From the IMG/VR virus record IMGVR_UViG_3300020205_000341, positions 1 through 31,020 of that record: a stretch of DNA of 31,020 nucleotides. The stretch is one strand, 5' to 3'. Shown here piece after piece: positions 1 through 6,672 of this stretch. Source of the stretch: a virus. How positions within the stretch are numbered: the stretch's first letter is position 1; every line of letters begins with the position of its first letter. The notes under the pieces were generated by a model. It worked only from the letters and a program-made list of their open reading frames with translations. It made no database searches and was not told where the DNA came from. The translations under genes and the position numbers were made by a program.

Positions 1-99
1 CTCAAAAATCTAACTTGTACTTTGCAACAGGATTGTTGAACGATATGAACCAAGTGAAAGTTTTAGATATGGGTGACTTAGACGGATCACAAAACGTTC
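1..99. repeat. Terminal direct repeat, left copy (circular join)
   Basis: Bases 1-99 match 30922-31020 exactly by eye. The capsid reading frame continues across the overlap without disruption, so the two ends are the same piece of DNA and the molecule closes at 30,921 bp. An exact overlap of 99 bases is what an assembler leaves on a circular or circularly permuted genome (k-mer overlap). A real short terminal repeat inside the capsid gene is much less likely. Confidence 0.93.
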
Positions 100-185
100 G
101 TGTAATTATGCGTTTCACTGCAGATGCTAAATACGGTTTTGCATCAGACGTAGTTACTTACGGAATCACAAACGCTGCTAACTAA
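1..185 (+). CDS. Major capsid protein, C-terminal part (continues from 30150)
   Basis: This is the 3' end of the gene that begins at 30150. The first whole codon is at base 3 and the stop TAA is at 183-185. These 60 codons (bases 1-99 duplicate the right end) follow 258 codons from the right end, giving 318 aa in total. The segment reads QKSNLYFATGLLNDMNQVKV and continues through VIMRFTADAKYGFASDVVTY. It is a beta-rich end typical of an HK97-fold capsid P-domain or A-domain segment. A terminator follows 23 bases after the stop, so the capsid message probably ends here. The split is caused only by where the circular genome was opened. Confidence 0.85.
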   Translation, partial: QKSNLYFATGLLNDMNQVKVLDMGDLDGSQNVRVIMRFTADAKYGFASDVVTYGITNAAN

Positions 186-207
186 AATTAACAGACAAAT
201 ATTGAAA

Positions 208-234
208 GGGGAGGTAAAGTGCCTTCCCTTTTTT
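208..234 (+). terminator. Rho-independent terminator after the capsid gene
   Basis: An 8-bp stem, GGGGAGGT (208-215) with GCCTTCCC (221-228), includes two G-U pairs. The loop is AAAGT and six T follow (229-234). It has the same build (GGGG arm, TCCC arm, T run) as the terminators at 855 and 6080. Confidence 0.8.
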
Positions 235-261
235 GTTTAATCTAAATAAAATATACAGAAA

Positions 262-831
262 ATGTGCGAAATAACAACAGGCAGACTCGAAGTTTGTAAA
301 GACGTAGTAGGTGGAATTGACGCTATCTACTTTATTAATTACGGGGATTATTCTTTCCCTGCAGACGTAACTTATGTTGCATCAACAGATACAATTGATG
401 CAATTGCTAACGTAACATCATTATACAAGTACCAACTTAAAGGAACGAATACATTTGATCAAGTAGTTACAACATCACGTGAAAGCGGAACTTCATTCGT
501 TGAGCAAACTTTGTCGGTAGTTCTTAAAAAACAAGACGCTGCTACACACAAGACAGTTAAGTTATTGTCTTACGGACGTCCTAACGTAGTAATCAAAACA
601 CGTAACAATCAGTTCTTCCTTGCAGGTATCGAACACGGAATGGAGTTAACTACTGCAAACGTAACAAATGGTACTGCGATGGGTGATTTAGTAGGTTACA
701 CTTTGACATTTGTTGGAACTGAGAAAATCCTTGCTAATCTTTTAGATTGTACAGGAGAAACAGGTGCAACAGGACTTGCTGGAACTGCAGGAAGCGTATT
801 CGGAGCAAGTACAACTATTATCTCCGCTTAA
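262..831 (+). CDS. Probable major tail tube protein
   Basis: This 189-aa protein has no transmembrane segment or signal peptide and is rich in beta-forming residues. It resembles a conserved structural protein of flavobacterial phages: an N-terminal segment around VCKDVVGGIDAIYFINYGDY, a middle with repeated Thr/Val strands, FFLAGIEHGMELT near residues 118-130, and GDLVGYTLTFVGTEK near residues 141-155. The last pattern (DL-x-GYTLTF-x-G-x-E) resembles the closing strand of tail tube proteins, and the Gly/Ala/Thr-rich tail after about residue 163 looks flexible. The gene sits alone between two terminators directly after the major capsid gene, as expected for a second very abundant virion protein. 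The ATG at 262 is preceded by A-rich sequence. Tail tube is an inference; a head decoration protein is the main alternative. Confidence 0.6.
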   Translation: MCEITTGRLEVCKDVVGGIDAIYFINYGDYSFPADVTYVASTDTIDAIANVTSLYKYQLKGTNTFDQVVTTSRESGTSFVEQTLSVVLKKQDAATHKTVKLLSYGRPNVVIKTRNNQFFLAGIEHGMELTTANVTNGTAMGDLVGYTLTFVGTEKILANLLDCTGETGATGLAGTAGSVFGASTTIISA

Positions 832-854
832 TTCTTTTTTCATAGCTTAAATGA

Positions 855-880
855 GGGGTGGCTTAGGTCATCCCTTTTTT
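855..880 (+). terminator. Rho-independent terminator after the tail tube candidate
   Basis: Stem GGGGTGGC (855-862) pairs with GTCATCCC (867-874), with two G-U pairs and loop TTAG. A run of six T follows (875-880). Confidence 0.82.
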
Positions 881-906
881 ATTTTAAAACGTTTTAATAG
901 TTTGTA

Positions 907-921
907 CGTTTAATAGATATG
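907..921 (+). promoter_or_regulatory. CGTTTAA element 12 nt before a start codon (copy 1 of 3)
   Basis: CGTTTAATAGATATG runs into the start codon of the next gene. The heptamer CGTTTAA begins exactly 12 nt before the ATG here and also at 19580 and 28277. All three precede the first gene of a structural block. The function is unknown; a late promoter element or a translation enhancer are possibilities. Confidence 0.4.
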
Positions 922-1251
922 ATAGTATTAACTCCATCAACATCAGCACAGACGTTTAGTTTCATTCCAAGATTTGAGAACTACACAACGATGACTATAA
1001 CTGATGAACAAACCAACGTAACACAAACAATAACGATTACAAGCTCAACTCAAACTGGCTATGTAAACACGATTACTGCAACATTTGCTCTTAAAAACAA
1101 TCACGGATATACTTTACTATTGACAAACGGAGCAACTATCTGTCATAAGGATAGAATTTTCTGTACTAATCAAAGCATTTCGACTTTCTCCGTAAACAAC
1201 GGACAATATACATCAAACACTACCACAAACACTTTCATAGTTTATGAGTGA
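919..1251 (+). CDS. Small beta-rich phage structural protein, function unknown
   Basis: This 110-aa protein is dominated by Thr, Ser, Ile and Asn in alternating strand patterns (MTITDEQTNVTQTITIT, then KNNHGYTLLLTNGATI), with a closing motif DRIFCTNQ...FSVNNGQYTSN...TFIVYE. It looks like a single small beta-sandwich. Proteins of this kind occur beside the portal in Bacteroidetes phages, but I know no assigned function. It follows a terminator and carries a CGTTTAA element just upstream. The last eight bases overlap the portal start at 1244, so the two are probably translationally coupled. A capsid-decorating protein or portal accessory protein is plausible. Confidence 0.65.
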   Translation: MIVLTPSTSAQTFSFIPRFENYTTMTITDEQTNVTQTITITSSTQTGYVNTITATFALKNNHGYTLLLTNGATICHKDRIFCTNQSISTFSVNNGQYTSNTTTNTFIVYE

Positions 1252-2992
1252 TAACGTACACATACTAAGTCTATCGGCTTACACAACGCCTACAATCCAA
1301 GAATCCAAGCGTGATAATTGGGTGGATTTTGGCGAGGACAATAATTTCTATTCTTTTTTAATAGATAGATACACGAACTCTACAACGAACTCGGCAATTA
1401 TAAACAACATTTCACGTCTTGTTTATGGAAAAGGACTTAGTGCATTAGATGCTAATCGTAAACCTAACGAGTATGCTCAAATGATGGCATTATTTAATAA
1501 GGATTGCGTTCGTAAAATAGTTATTGATCGCAAGATGTTAGGTCAATTTGCTATCCAAGTACACTACAACGATAAACACGATAAGATTCTAAAGGCGTAT
1601 CATATACCAGTGAACTTACTTCGTGCTGAGAAATGCAATAAAGACGGAGATATCGAAGGGTATTACTACTCGGATGATTGGACAGACATTAAGAAATACG
1701 CACCTGTTCGTTATTCAGCGTTCGGAACATCGAAAGACAAGGTAGAGATTCTATTCTGTAAACCTTATGCAGTAGGAATGAAATATTATGCTTATCCTGA
1801 TTATCAAGGAGCTTTACCATACGCACTTTTAGAAGAGGAGATTGCAGATTATTTAATCAACGAAGTACAAAATGGATTCTCAGGAACTAAAGTAGTAAAC
1901 TTTAACAACGGAGTTCCAACAGAAGAGCAACAAGCAATCATTACTTCTAAGGTAATGAACAAACTTACAGGTTCAAGAGGACAAAAAGTAATCGTAGCAT
2001 TTAATGACAATGCTGAATCTAAAACTACGGTAGATGATATTCCTTTAAACGATGCACCAGAACACTACACATACTTATCTGAGGAGTGTTTACGCAAGAT
2101 AATGCTAGGACACAACGTAACTTCTCCTTTATTATTTGGAGTTGCTTCATCAAATGGATTTAGTTCTAATGCAGACGAACTTAAAAACTCTTCTATCTTG
2201 TTTGACAATATGGTTATTCGTCCAATGCAAGAGGAATTATTGGAGGCGTTTGATTCTATTCTAGCAGTAAACGGAATTTCATTAAAACTTTACTTCCGTA
2301 CATTACAACCTTTAGAGTTTACAGACCTTGAAAACACGCAAACCGAAGAAGAGGTAGTTGAAGAAACAGGTACAGATGGAACGCAGTTAAGTTCACAAAC
2401 AAACGCATTGATTGATTTAGGTGAAGATGCAGATCCTACTTGGGTATTAATTGACGAAAAACCTGTTGATTACGACAATGACGATTTAGAAAACGAAAAC
2501 CTAGCAAAAGAACCTAAACAAAGTCTTTTAAGTAAAATTGTAAATCTCGTTTCTACGGGTGATGCAAGACCTAACATAACAGATAAGCAAGATAAAACAA
2601 TTGATGGTGTTAAATTCGTTGTTAGATACAAATACGAAGGTGAATTAACTAAGAATCCTCGTGAGTTTTGTACTGCTATGGTAAAAGCTAATAAACTTTA
2701 CCGTAAACAAGATATCTTGAATATGGAGAACCAAGTAGTCAACGCAGGATGGGGGCCAAGAGGAACTGATACTTATTCTATTTGGTTATACAAAGGTGGA
2801 GGTAATTGTCATCACAGATGGAATAAGCAAGTTTACGCAGTTTTTGAAGGTACTGCTTTAGACTTACCAAACCAAAGACAAATCGCACAAGCAAAGGCTG
2901 CAAAGTTCGGTTATAAAGTAACTAATCCACAACTTGTTTCAACTCGTCCTATTGATATGCCTAATCAAGGATTCTTACCTAAAAACGATTAA
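1244..2992 (+). CDS. Portal protein with a fused C-terminal Cys/His domain
   Basis: This 582-aa protein would form the dodecameric ring at the capsid vertex through which DNA enters and leaves. Residues 20-350 match the Bacteroidetes-type portal layout: NWVDFGEDNNFYSFLIDRY near residue 25, NSAIINNISRLVYGKGL near 49-65, and a long middle section with the expected alternation of strands and helices. Residues 360-430 are an acidic, Gln/Thr-rich linker. Residues 430-575 form a second domain with PREFCTAMVKANKLYRKQDI, GWGPRGTDTYSIWLYKGGGNC and HHRW (Cys522, His523, His524). It resembles the C-terminal part of minor head proteins (Mu gpF-like), whose separate gene is absent from this genome. The start is fixed by an 8-nt overlap with the preceding gene. 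Portal assignment is strong; the domain identity is inferred. Confidence 0.85.
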   Translation: MSDNVHILSLSAYTTPTIQESKRDNWVDFGEDNNFYSFLIDRYTNSTTNSAIINNISRLVYGKGLSALDANRKPNEYAQMMALFNKDCVRKIVIDRKMLGQFAIQVHYNDKHDKILKAYHIPVNLLRAEKCNKDGDIEGYYYSDDWTDIKKYAPVRYSAFGTSKDKVEILFCKPYAVGMKYYAYPDYQGALPYALLEEEIADYLINEVQNGFSGTKVVNFNNGVPTEEQQAIITSKVMNKLTGSRGQKVIVAFNDNAESKTTVDDIPLNDAPEHYTYLSEECLRKIMLGHNVTSPLLFGVASSNGFSSNADELKNSSILFDNMVIRPMQEELLEAFDSILAVNGISLKLYFRTLQPLEFTDLENTQTEEEVVEETGTDGTQLSSQTNALIDLGEDADPTWVLIDEKPVDYDNDDLENENLAKEPKQSLLSKIVNLVSTGDARPNITDKQDKTIDGVKFVVRYKYEGELTKNPREFCTAMVKANKLYRKQDILNMENQVVNAGWGPRGTDTYSIWLYKGGGNCHHRWNKQVYAVFEGTALDLPNQRQIAQAKAAKFGYKVTNPQLVSTRPIDMPNQGFLPKND

Positions 2993-2995
2993 CAA

Positions 2996-3496
2996 ATGGC
3001 AGAAGCACTATTAATAACTAGAGATGATATCGTTCGTTACACGGCTTTAAACGGCAATGTAGATACTGACAAGTTCCTACAATTTATCAAGATTGCACAG
3101 GACATTCACATTCAGAATTACTTAGGATCTAAACTATTCCAAAAGATACAAGCAGATATTATTGCTAATACTCTTGCAGGTAATTATTTATCACTTGTAA
3201 CGACATACGTAAAGCCAATGTTAGTTCATTGGGCAATGGTAGAATATCTTCCTTTCGCTGCTTACACAATTGCAAACAAAGGAGTTTACAAACACTCATC
3301 TGAGAACGCTGAGAACGTAGATAAAAACGAAGTAGATTATTTACTAGAAAAGGAACGTAGCATTGCTCAACATTACACGGAAAGATTCATAGACTATATG
3401 AGCTTTAATCAGACTTTGTTTCCAGAATACCGAGCAAACATAAACAACGATATGTTCCCTGATACAAATAATAATAACATAGGATGGTATCTATAA
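2996..3496 (+). CDS. Head-tail connector (adaptor) protein
   Basis: This 166-aa mostly helical protein begins four bases after the portal stop. The pattern ITRDDIVRYTALNGNVDTDKF near the N-terminus, followed by a helix with HIQNYLGSKLFQKIQ and a C-terminal helix ending in YRANINNDMFPDTNNNNIG, fits the gp6-like adaptor proteins of Bacteroidetes phages. Adaptors form the ring under the portal. Size and helical content match the family, and the position next to the portal supports it. The exact family cannot be fixed without a profile search. Confidence 0.65.
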   Translation: MAEALLITRDDIVRYTALNGNVDTDKFLQFIKIAQDIHIQNYLGSKLFQKIQADIIANTLAGNYLSLVTTYVKPMLVHWAMVEYLPFAAYTIANKGVYKHSSENAENVDKNEVDYLLEKERSIAQHYTERFIDYMSFNQTLFPEYRANINNDMFPDTNNNNIGWYL

Positions 3497-3579
3497 AAAC
3501 TTACAAACCTAAAAAAACTAACGTTGAGAAACTTCGTGTTTTTCTCGCTAAACTAAATACAAAAGAAGTACCTAAATGA
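3484..3579 (+). CDS. Tiny basic protein between connector and holin
   Basis: A 31-aa reading frame starts 13 bases before the end of the connector gene and stops in an ATGA overlap with the holin start at 3576. It is very basic (MVSIKTYKPKKTNVEKLRVF...) with no membrane segment. It is supported only by its perfect coupling on both sides and the absence of another explanation for the gap. It may be a short coupling peptide rather than a functional protein. Confidence 0.5.
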   Translation: MVSIKTYKPKKTNVEKLRVFLAKLNTKEVPK

Positions 3580-4001
3580 AAACTAAAATTTCTCTCCTCG
3601 TTTTTTCGGTGCTTACGATTCTTACTCCTGTAAAACCTTTAGTTTTAATCGCAGTTATAGCAATCATTTTAGATACGTGTTTTGGTATTTGGCGTTCAGT
3701 ACGAAAAAGCGGATGGAAATCAATTCGTTCCCGTAGACTATCACACACCATTTCTAAGAGCCTTTTGTATAGCGGTGCTATTGTGTTTATCTTCTTACTA
3801 GAAAAATACGTTGTAGCGGATATTTTAGGACACTTCATTGCTATTGATTTGTTAATGACAAAAGCGTTTACTACATTCTGCGTTTACACGGAAGTTAAAA
3901 GTATCAATGAAAGTTACTTTAGTGTTACTGGAGTTAATGTATGGGATAAGTTTGTTAAGTTTGCCAAAAGAGGTAAAGAATCCTTAGATGATTTAAAATA
4001 G
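3576..4001 (+). CDS. Phage holin
   Basis: This 141-aa membrane protein would form the lesion in the inner membrane that times lysis and releases the endolysin. A first hydrophobic segment covers about residues 5-35 (LLVFSVLTILTPVKPLVLIA...), then comes a basic loop (SVRKSGWKSIRSRR). Further hydrophobic stretches lie near residues 62-82 and 83-105, followed by a charged C-terminus (KFAKRGKESLDDLK). The layout fits the Bacteroidetes phage holin family. The gene overlaps the tiny gene before it by ATGA and is followed 31 bases later by the endolysin. Confidence 0.8.
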   Translation: MKTKISLLVFSVLTILTPVKPLVLIAVIAIILDTCFGIWRSVRKSGWKSIRSRRLSHTISKSLLYSGAIVFIFLLEKYVVADILGHFIAIDLLMTKAFTTFCVYTEVKSINESYFSVTGVNVWDKFVKFAKRGKESLDDLK

Positions 4002-4018
4002 AACATTCAATTGTTCTA
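4001..4018 (+). other. Hairpin between holin and endolysin
   Basis: AGAACA (4001-4006) and TGTTCT (4013-4018) form a perfect 6-bp inverted repeat around TTCAAT. No T run follows, so it is not a standard terminator. It begins on the last base of the holin stop and ends 14 bases before the endolysin ATG, so it could tune endolysin translation or mRNA processing. Confidence 0.35.
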
Positions 4019-4032
4019 AAACAAAACAATTT

Positions 4033-4596
4033 ATGACGATAATAGAAAAGTACGTTGCGTTTACTAAGAAGTGGGAAGGTGGTTTAAGTAGAGATAAATC
4101 AGACTCAGCATCTTCTTATTTTTGTCCAACTCCTTACAAGGGAAAAACGGGATATCATACAAACGCAGGTATAACATATAAAACTTGGGTTTCGTTTTTT
4201 GGAACTGACAACGATGCACGGTTCTATTTAATGAACGCTGCTGATTGGTTCAAGATATTCAAGACGGGTTATTGGGATGGCGTTAGAGGAGATGCTTACA
4301 ACTCACAAAACATTGCGATATTTGTTACAGGTATGGCTTGGGGTTCTGGTGTTAAACAAGCTAGTAAATCTTTACAGGTTGCTATCAATCATTGTGGATT
4401 ACTTTGCACAGTTGACGGAATCATAGGATCAAAAACAATACTACTTGCTAATTCAATCGAACCAAAAAAGTTATTTGATGCATTAACTGCTGAGAGAGAA
4501 AGATTCTTTTACGCAATAGGAACAGGTAAAAACGCTAAATTTTTGACAGGATGGTTAAACAGGCTAAACGATTATCGCTTTACATTTCGACCTTAA
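4033..4596 (+). CDS. Endolysin, glycoside hydrolase family 108 with peptidoglycan-binding end
   Basis: This 187-aa muramidase would cut the glycan strands of host peptidoglycan at lysis. It starts with the family pattern FTKKWEGG, where Glu15 is the expected catalytic residue. NAGITYKTW matches the conserved glycine-isoleucine-threonine segment seen after the catalytic loop. The FKTGYWDGVRGD region and a helical core follow, and the C-terminal part around VDGIIGSKT resembles the PG_binding_3 module. No signal peptide or membrane anchor is visible, so release would depend on the holin just upstream. Its last 46 bases overlap the spanin gene in another frame. Confidence 0.88.
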   Translation: MTIIEKYVAFTKKWEGGLSRDKSDSASSYFCPTPYKGKTGYHTNAGITYKTWVSFFGTDNDARFYLMNAADWFKIFKTGYWDGVRGDAYNSQNIAIFVTGMAWGSGVKQASKSLQVAINHCGLLCTVDGIIGSKTILLANSIEPKKLFDALTAERERFFYAIGTGKNAKFLTGWLNRLNDYRFTFRP

Positions 4597-5009
4597 TTAT
4601 TTTAGGTTCGTGTTCTGCTAATTATCACGTTCAACGTGCAATCAAAAAAGGATATACTTGCGGGGAAACTAGCGACACAATTACCATTTCTACGATAGAT
4701 TCAATTCCTTACGTTTTAAGGGATTCTATTTATTGGGAGAAGGTAATCGTTCAGAAAGATACAATCGTTCGTTACAAGGCTTATAAAGTGCCTCAAACGA
4801 GATTTCAAACACGTATTGAATACAAGTACAAAGTAAAATACATAAAAGCGGAAGCTTTAAAGACGAAATACAAAAATAAATACATAACTAAAACAAAAGT
4901 TAATTGGTTATTTGTAATATTGGCATTCATTATAGGATTCCTTGTTAGGTTGACCTTAAGTGAAACCTTCAGAGGTAGGTTACAACTTCTCACTAAACTA
5001 TTCAGATGA
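4551..5009 (+). CDS. One-piece spanin (u-spanin) lipoprotein
   Basis: This 152-aa protein probably joins inner and outer membranes to complete lysis. Residues 1-21 are a lipoprotein signal: basic start KQAKR, hydrophobic core LYISTLIIL, lipobox LGSC with Cys21 as the lipid anchor. Residues 117-134 form a C-terminal membrane segment (NWLFVILAFIIGFLV), followed by a short basic cytoplasmic tail. An N-terminal lipid anchor plus a C-terminal inner-membrane anchor in one protein is the defining layout of unimolecular spanins such as T1 gp11. The middle (about residues 45-115) is charged and strand-rich, with repeated Tyr/Lys, as expected for a fusion-active periplasmic domain. It overlaps the endolysin by 46 bases and the next gene by ATGA. 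Confidence 0.82.
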   Translation: MVKQAKRLSLYISTLIILGSCSANYHVQRAIKKGYTCGETSDTITISTIDSIPYVLRDSIYWEKVIVQKDTIVRYKAYKVPQTRFQTRIEYKYKVKYIKAEALKTKYKNKYITKTKVNWLFVILAFIIGFLVRLTLSETFRGRLQLLTKLFR

Positions 5010-6043
5010 GTAAACAAACGAGATTCAGATTACAAGAAGACGAGATTGAAATTTTAGAATCTTATAGGGCAATAAAAATCGAATCCAATGGAATGGGTTT
5101 AGATGATTCAGATGTAAAACACGGATGGTTAAAATCTAAAAACGCATCGTTATTCTTTAAAAATCCGAACTTTAAAGAATCAGAAGAAACAAACTACAAG
5201 CAATTACAGGAATCAATCATTCAGGACATCAAGGAATTCAAACCTCAATATCCAACCATCTTCCGTAATCCATCAACTGAAGGACACTTACTAGTTATAG
5301 ATCCTGCTGACATCCATATCGGAAAGCTCTGTGATGCTTTTGAAACAGGTGAGGAGTATAACAATCAAATTGCAGTTAAACGTGTTAAAGAAGGTGTTCA
5401 AGGAATCCTTGACAAGTGTACTGGATTTAACATTGACAAAATATTATTTATTGGAGGAAATGATATACTTCACATTGATACTCCTAAAAGACAAACTACT
5501 GCAGGAACTCCACAAGACACGGACGGAATGTGGTACTCTAATTTTCTAATCGCAAAACGTTTATATGTTGATATCTTGGAAACTTTGTTATCTGTGGCTG
5601 ATGTTCATTTTACTTTCAATCCCAGCAATCACGATTATACACACGGCTTTTTTCTTGCAGACGTTATACAAACTTGGTTTAAAGATTGTGATAATATTTC
5701 TTTTGATTGCTCTATTGCTCATCGCAAAGGGTACTTATATGGAAAGAATCTAATCGGAACTACACACGGAGATGGAGCTAAACACGGAGATTTACCTTTA
5801 TTGTTAGCTACTGAGTTCCCTAATGAATGGAGCTTGTCTAAACATCGTTACGTTTACACGCATCACGTTCACCACAAGACGAGTAAAGATATAATGTCTG
5901 TGTGCATTGAAAGTTTAAGATCACCTTCAGGAACGGACTCTTGGCATCATCGTAACGGCTATCAGCATTCCCCTAAAGCAGTAGAAGGATTTATCCATCA
6001 TAAAGATTCAGGACAAGTTGCTAGGTTAACTCATATCTTTTAG
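5006..6043 (+). CDS. Calcineurin-like metallophosphoesterase
   Basis: This 345-aa two-metal phosphoesterase carries the full set of family motifs: D99-x-x-D102-x-H104 (IDPADIHIG), GGND at 150-153, NHD at 208-210, H254 in GTTHGDG, and HHVHH at 286-290. Residues 1-90 are a charged, helical N-terminal part unlike the catalytic fold and could bind DNA or a partner. Phage members of the family are often suggested to act on DNA ends or phosphorylated nucleic acids; the substrate here cannot be told from sequence. It is coupled by ATGA to the spanin gene and is the last gene before a terminator. Confidence 0.85.
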   Translation: MSKQTRFRLQEDEIEILESYRAIKIESNGMGLDDSDVKHGWLKSKNASLFFKNPNFKESEETNYKQLQESIIQDIKEFKPQYPTIFRNPSTEGHLLVIDPADIHIGKLCDAFETGEEYNNQIAVKRVKEGVQGILDKCTGFNIDKILFIGGNDILHIDTPKRQTTAGTPQDTDGMWYSNFLIAKRLYVDILETLLSVADVHFTFNPSNHDYTHGFFLADVIQTWFKDCDNISFDCSIAHRKGYLYGKNLIGTTHGDGAKHGDLPLLLATEFPNEWSLSKHRYVYTHHVHHKTSKDIMSVCIESLRSPSGTDSWHHRNGYQHSPKAVEGFIHHKDSGQVARLTHIF

Positions 6044-6051
6044 TATATTTG
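6018..6051 (+). promoter_or_regulatory. Possible weak promoter at the end of the phosphoesterase gene
   Basis: TATATTTG at 6044-6051 matches the Bacteroidetes minus-7 box, and TTG at 6018-6020 could be minus-33, although the 23-bp spacing is long. Initiation here would give an RNA of only about 50 nt before the terminator at 6080-6107. Confidence 0.3.
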
Positions 6052-6079
6052 CAGCTCATAGTTATTTGGTTTTAGTTGA

Positions 6080-6107
6080 GGGGTGTCGAAAGGCATCCCT
6101 TTTTTTT
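6080..6107 (+). terminator. Rho-independent terminator at the end of the late region
   Basis: Stem GGGGTGTC (6080-6087) pairs with GGCATCCC (6092-6099), with two G-U pairs and a GAAA tetraloop. Eight T follow (6100-6107). It closes the structural and lysis block. Confidence 0.88.
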
Positions 6108-6160
6108 ATGGGTATAAACTTATGTTTCATATCGTTTTTTCAAGGTATAACCTGATATTC

Positions 6161-6189
6161 TGTCGCATATTTAGCAGATATTTGCGACA
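6161..6189. repeat. 29-bp palindrome, copy A
   Basis: TGTCGCA (6161-6167) and TGCGACA (6183-6189) are perfect inverted arms separated by 15 bases. The layout matches copy B at 6194: same arm length, same spacing, arms differing at one base. A dimeric protein binding the arms is the simple reading. Confidence 0.65.
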
Positions 6190-6193
6190 TTCT

Positions 6194-6222
6194 TGTCCCA
6201 AATTTATCAAGTTTATGGGACA
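6194..6222. repeat. 29-bp palindrome, copy B
   Basis: TGTCCCA (6194-6200) and TGGGACA (6216-6222) are perfect arms separated by 15 bases. The start lies 33 bp from copy A, close to three helical turns. A second inverted repeat, TCAAGTT (6207-6213) with AACTTGA (6226-6232), interleaves with it. Confidence 0.65.
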
Positions 6223-6280
6223 TTTAACTTGACAAACATTTGCCACTATTTCGATTTATTGGAAAAAATACATACGCAAA

Positions 6281-6300
6281 TTATACGCTATCGGGTATAA
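6281..6300. repeat. 20-bp operator-like repeat, copy 1
   Basis: TTATACGCTATCGGGTATAA contains inverted arms TTATAC and GTATAA around eight bases. It is repeated exactly at 6322-6341. The partial unit ATACGC also occurs at 6272. Confidence 0.7.
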
Positions 6301-6321
6301 ATTCTATACATCATACCTATT

Positions 6322-6341
6322 TTATACGCTATCGGGTATAA
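6322..6341. repeat. 20-bp operator-like repeat, copy 2
   Basis: This is an exact copy of 6281-6300. The start-to-start distance is 41 bp, close to four helical turns, so proteins on the two sites would face the same side of the DNA. Confidence 0.7.
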
Positions 6342-6440
6342 TTAAGTGAATTTCTCATACATTAAGTACTTTTCACGTATAGTTTTTCCTAGTAAAACCT
6401 AGCATTTTAAAAATAAATGTAAAATAATTAAAAAAAATTG

Positions 6441-6470
6441 TTGATAATTGAAACCTTATCTTTATATTTG
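6441..6470 (+). promoter_or_regulatory. Early promoter, Bacteroidetes type
   Basis: TTG at 6441-6443 and TATATTTG at 6463-6470 are 19 bp apart, matching the Bacteroidetes minus-33 / minus-7 (TAnnTTTG) consensus. TAATTGAAA lies between them at 6445-6453, exactly 18 nt upstream of the minus-7 box, as in the promoter at 12826. Transcription should start near 6477, about 28 nt before the first early gene. Confidence 0.8.
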
Positions 6471-6504
6471 CATATAAGTAATTCAAATAATAAACTTAAA
6501 AGCT

Positions 6505-6672
6505 ATGAAAAAACAAGAAATGATTAAAATTATGATTGCAGAGGAAAAGCAATTATGGAAAGAAATGATGGAATGCATTGATAAACTTGGAATGCGTGAT
6601 CCTATCACAGATATGCAAATTGCAAGATGGTCATCAGTTAATAAATTAGTATGTAAACTTAGAGGAATATGA
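6505..6672 (+). CDS. First early small protein, unknown
   Basis: This 55-aa helical, charged protein (MKKQEMIKIMIAEEKQLWKE... ending in NKLVCKLRGI) has no recognised family. It is the first gene after the early promoter and ends in an ATGA overlap with the next gene, which supports it as real. First-position early genes of phages often encode host-takeover or counter-defence proteins; that role is only inferred from position. Confidence 0.65.
   Translation: MKKQEMIKIMIAEEKQLWKEMMECIDKLGMRDPITDMQIARWSSVNKLVCKLRGI

Larger units (their letters stand above)
6108..6504. promoter_or_regulatory. Gene-free control region, candidate operator cluster and origin
   Basis: About 400 bases hold no credible gene. 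From left to right there are GGTATAA at 6111 and 6144, two 29-bp palindromes (6161-6189 and 6194-6222), and two 20-bp repeats (6281-6300 and 6322-6341). A strongly AT-rich stretch (about 6405-6440) and a promoter (6441-6470) complete it. GGTATAA also ends both 20-bp repeats. Repeats next to an AT-rich tract fit an origin of replication; palindromes ahead of a promoter fit repressor sites. Both could be true. The first gene downstream starts at 6505. Confidence 0.6.

Noticed and set aside
5331-5753. Two short + strand frames inside the phosphoesterase gene
   Set aside because: They lie in another frame of a gene with all metallophosphoesterase motifs intact, and have no coupling or start context.
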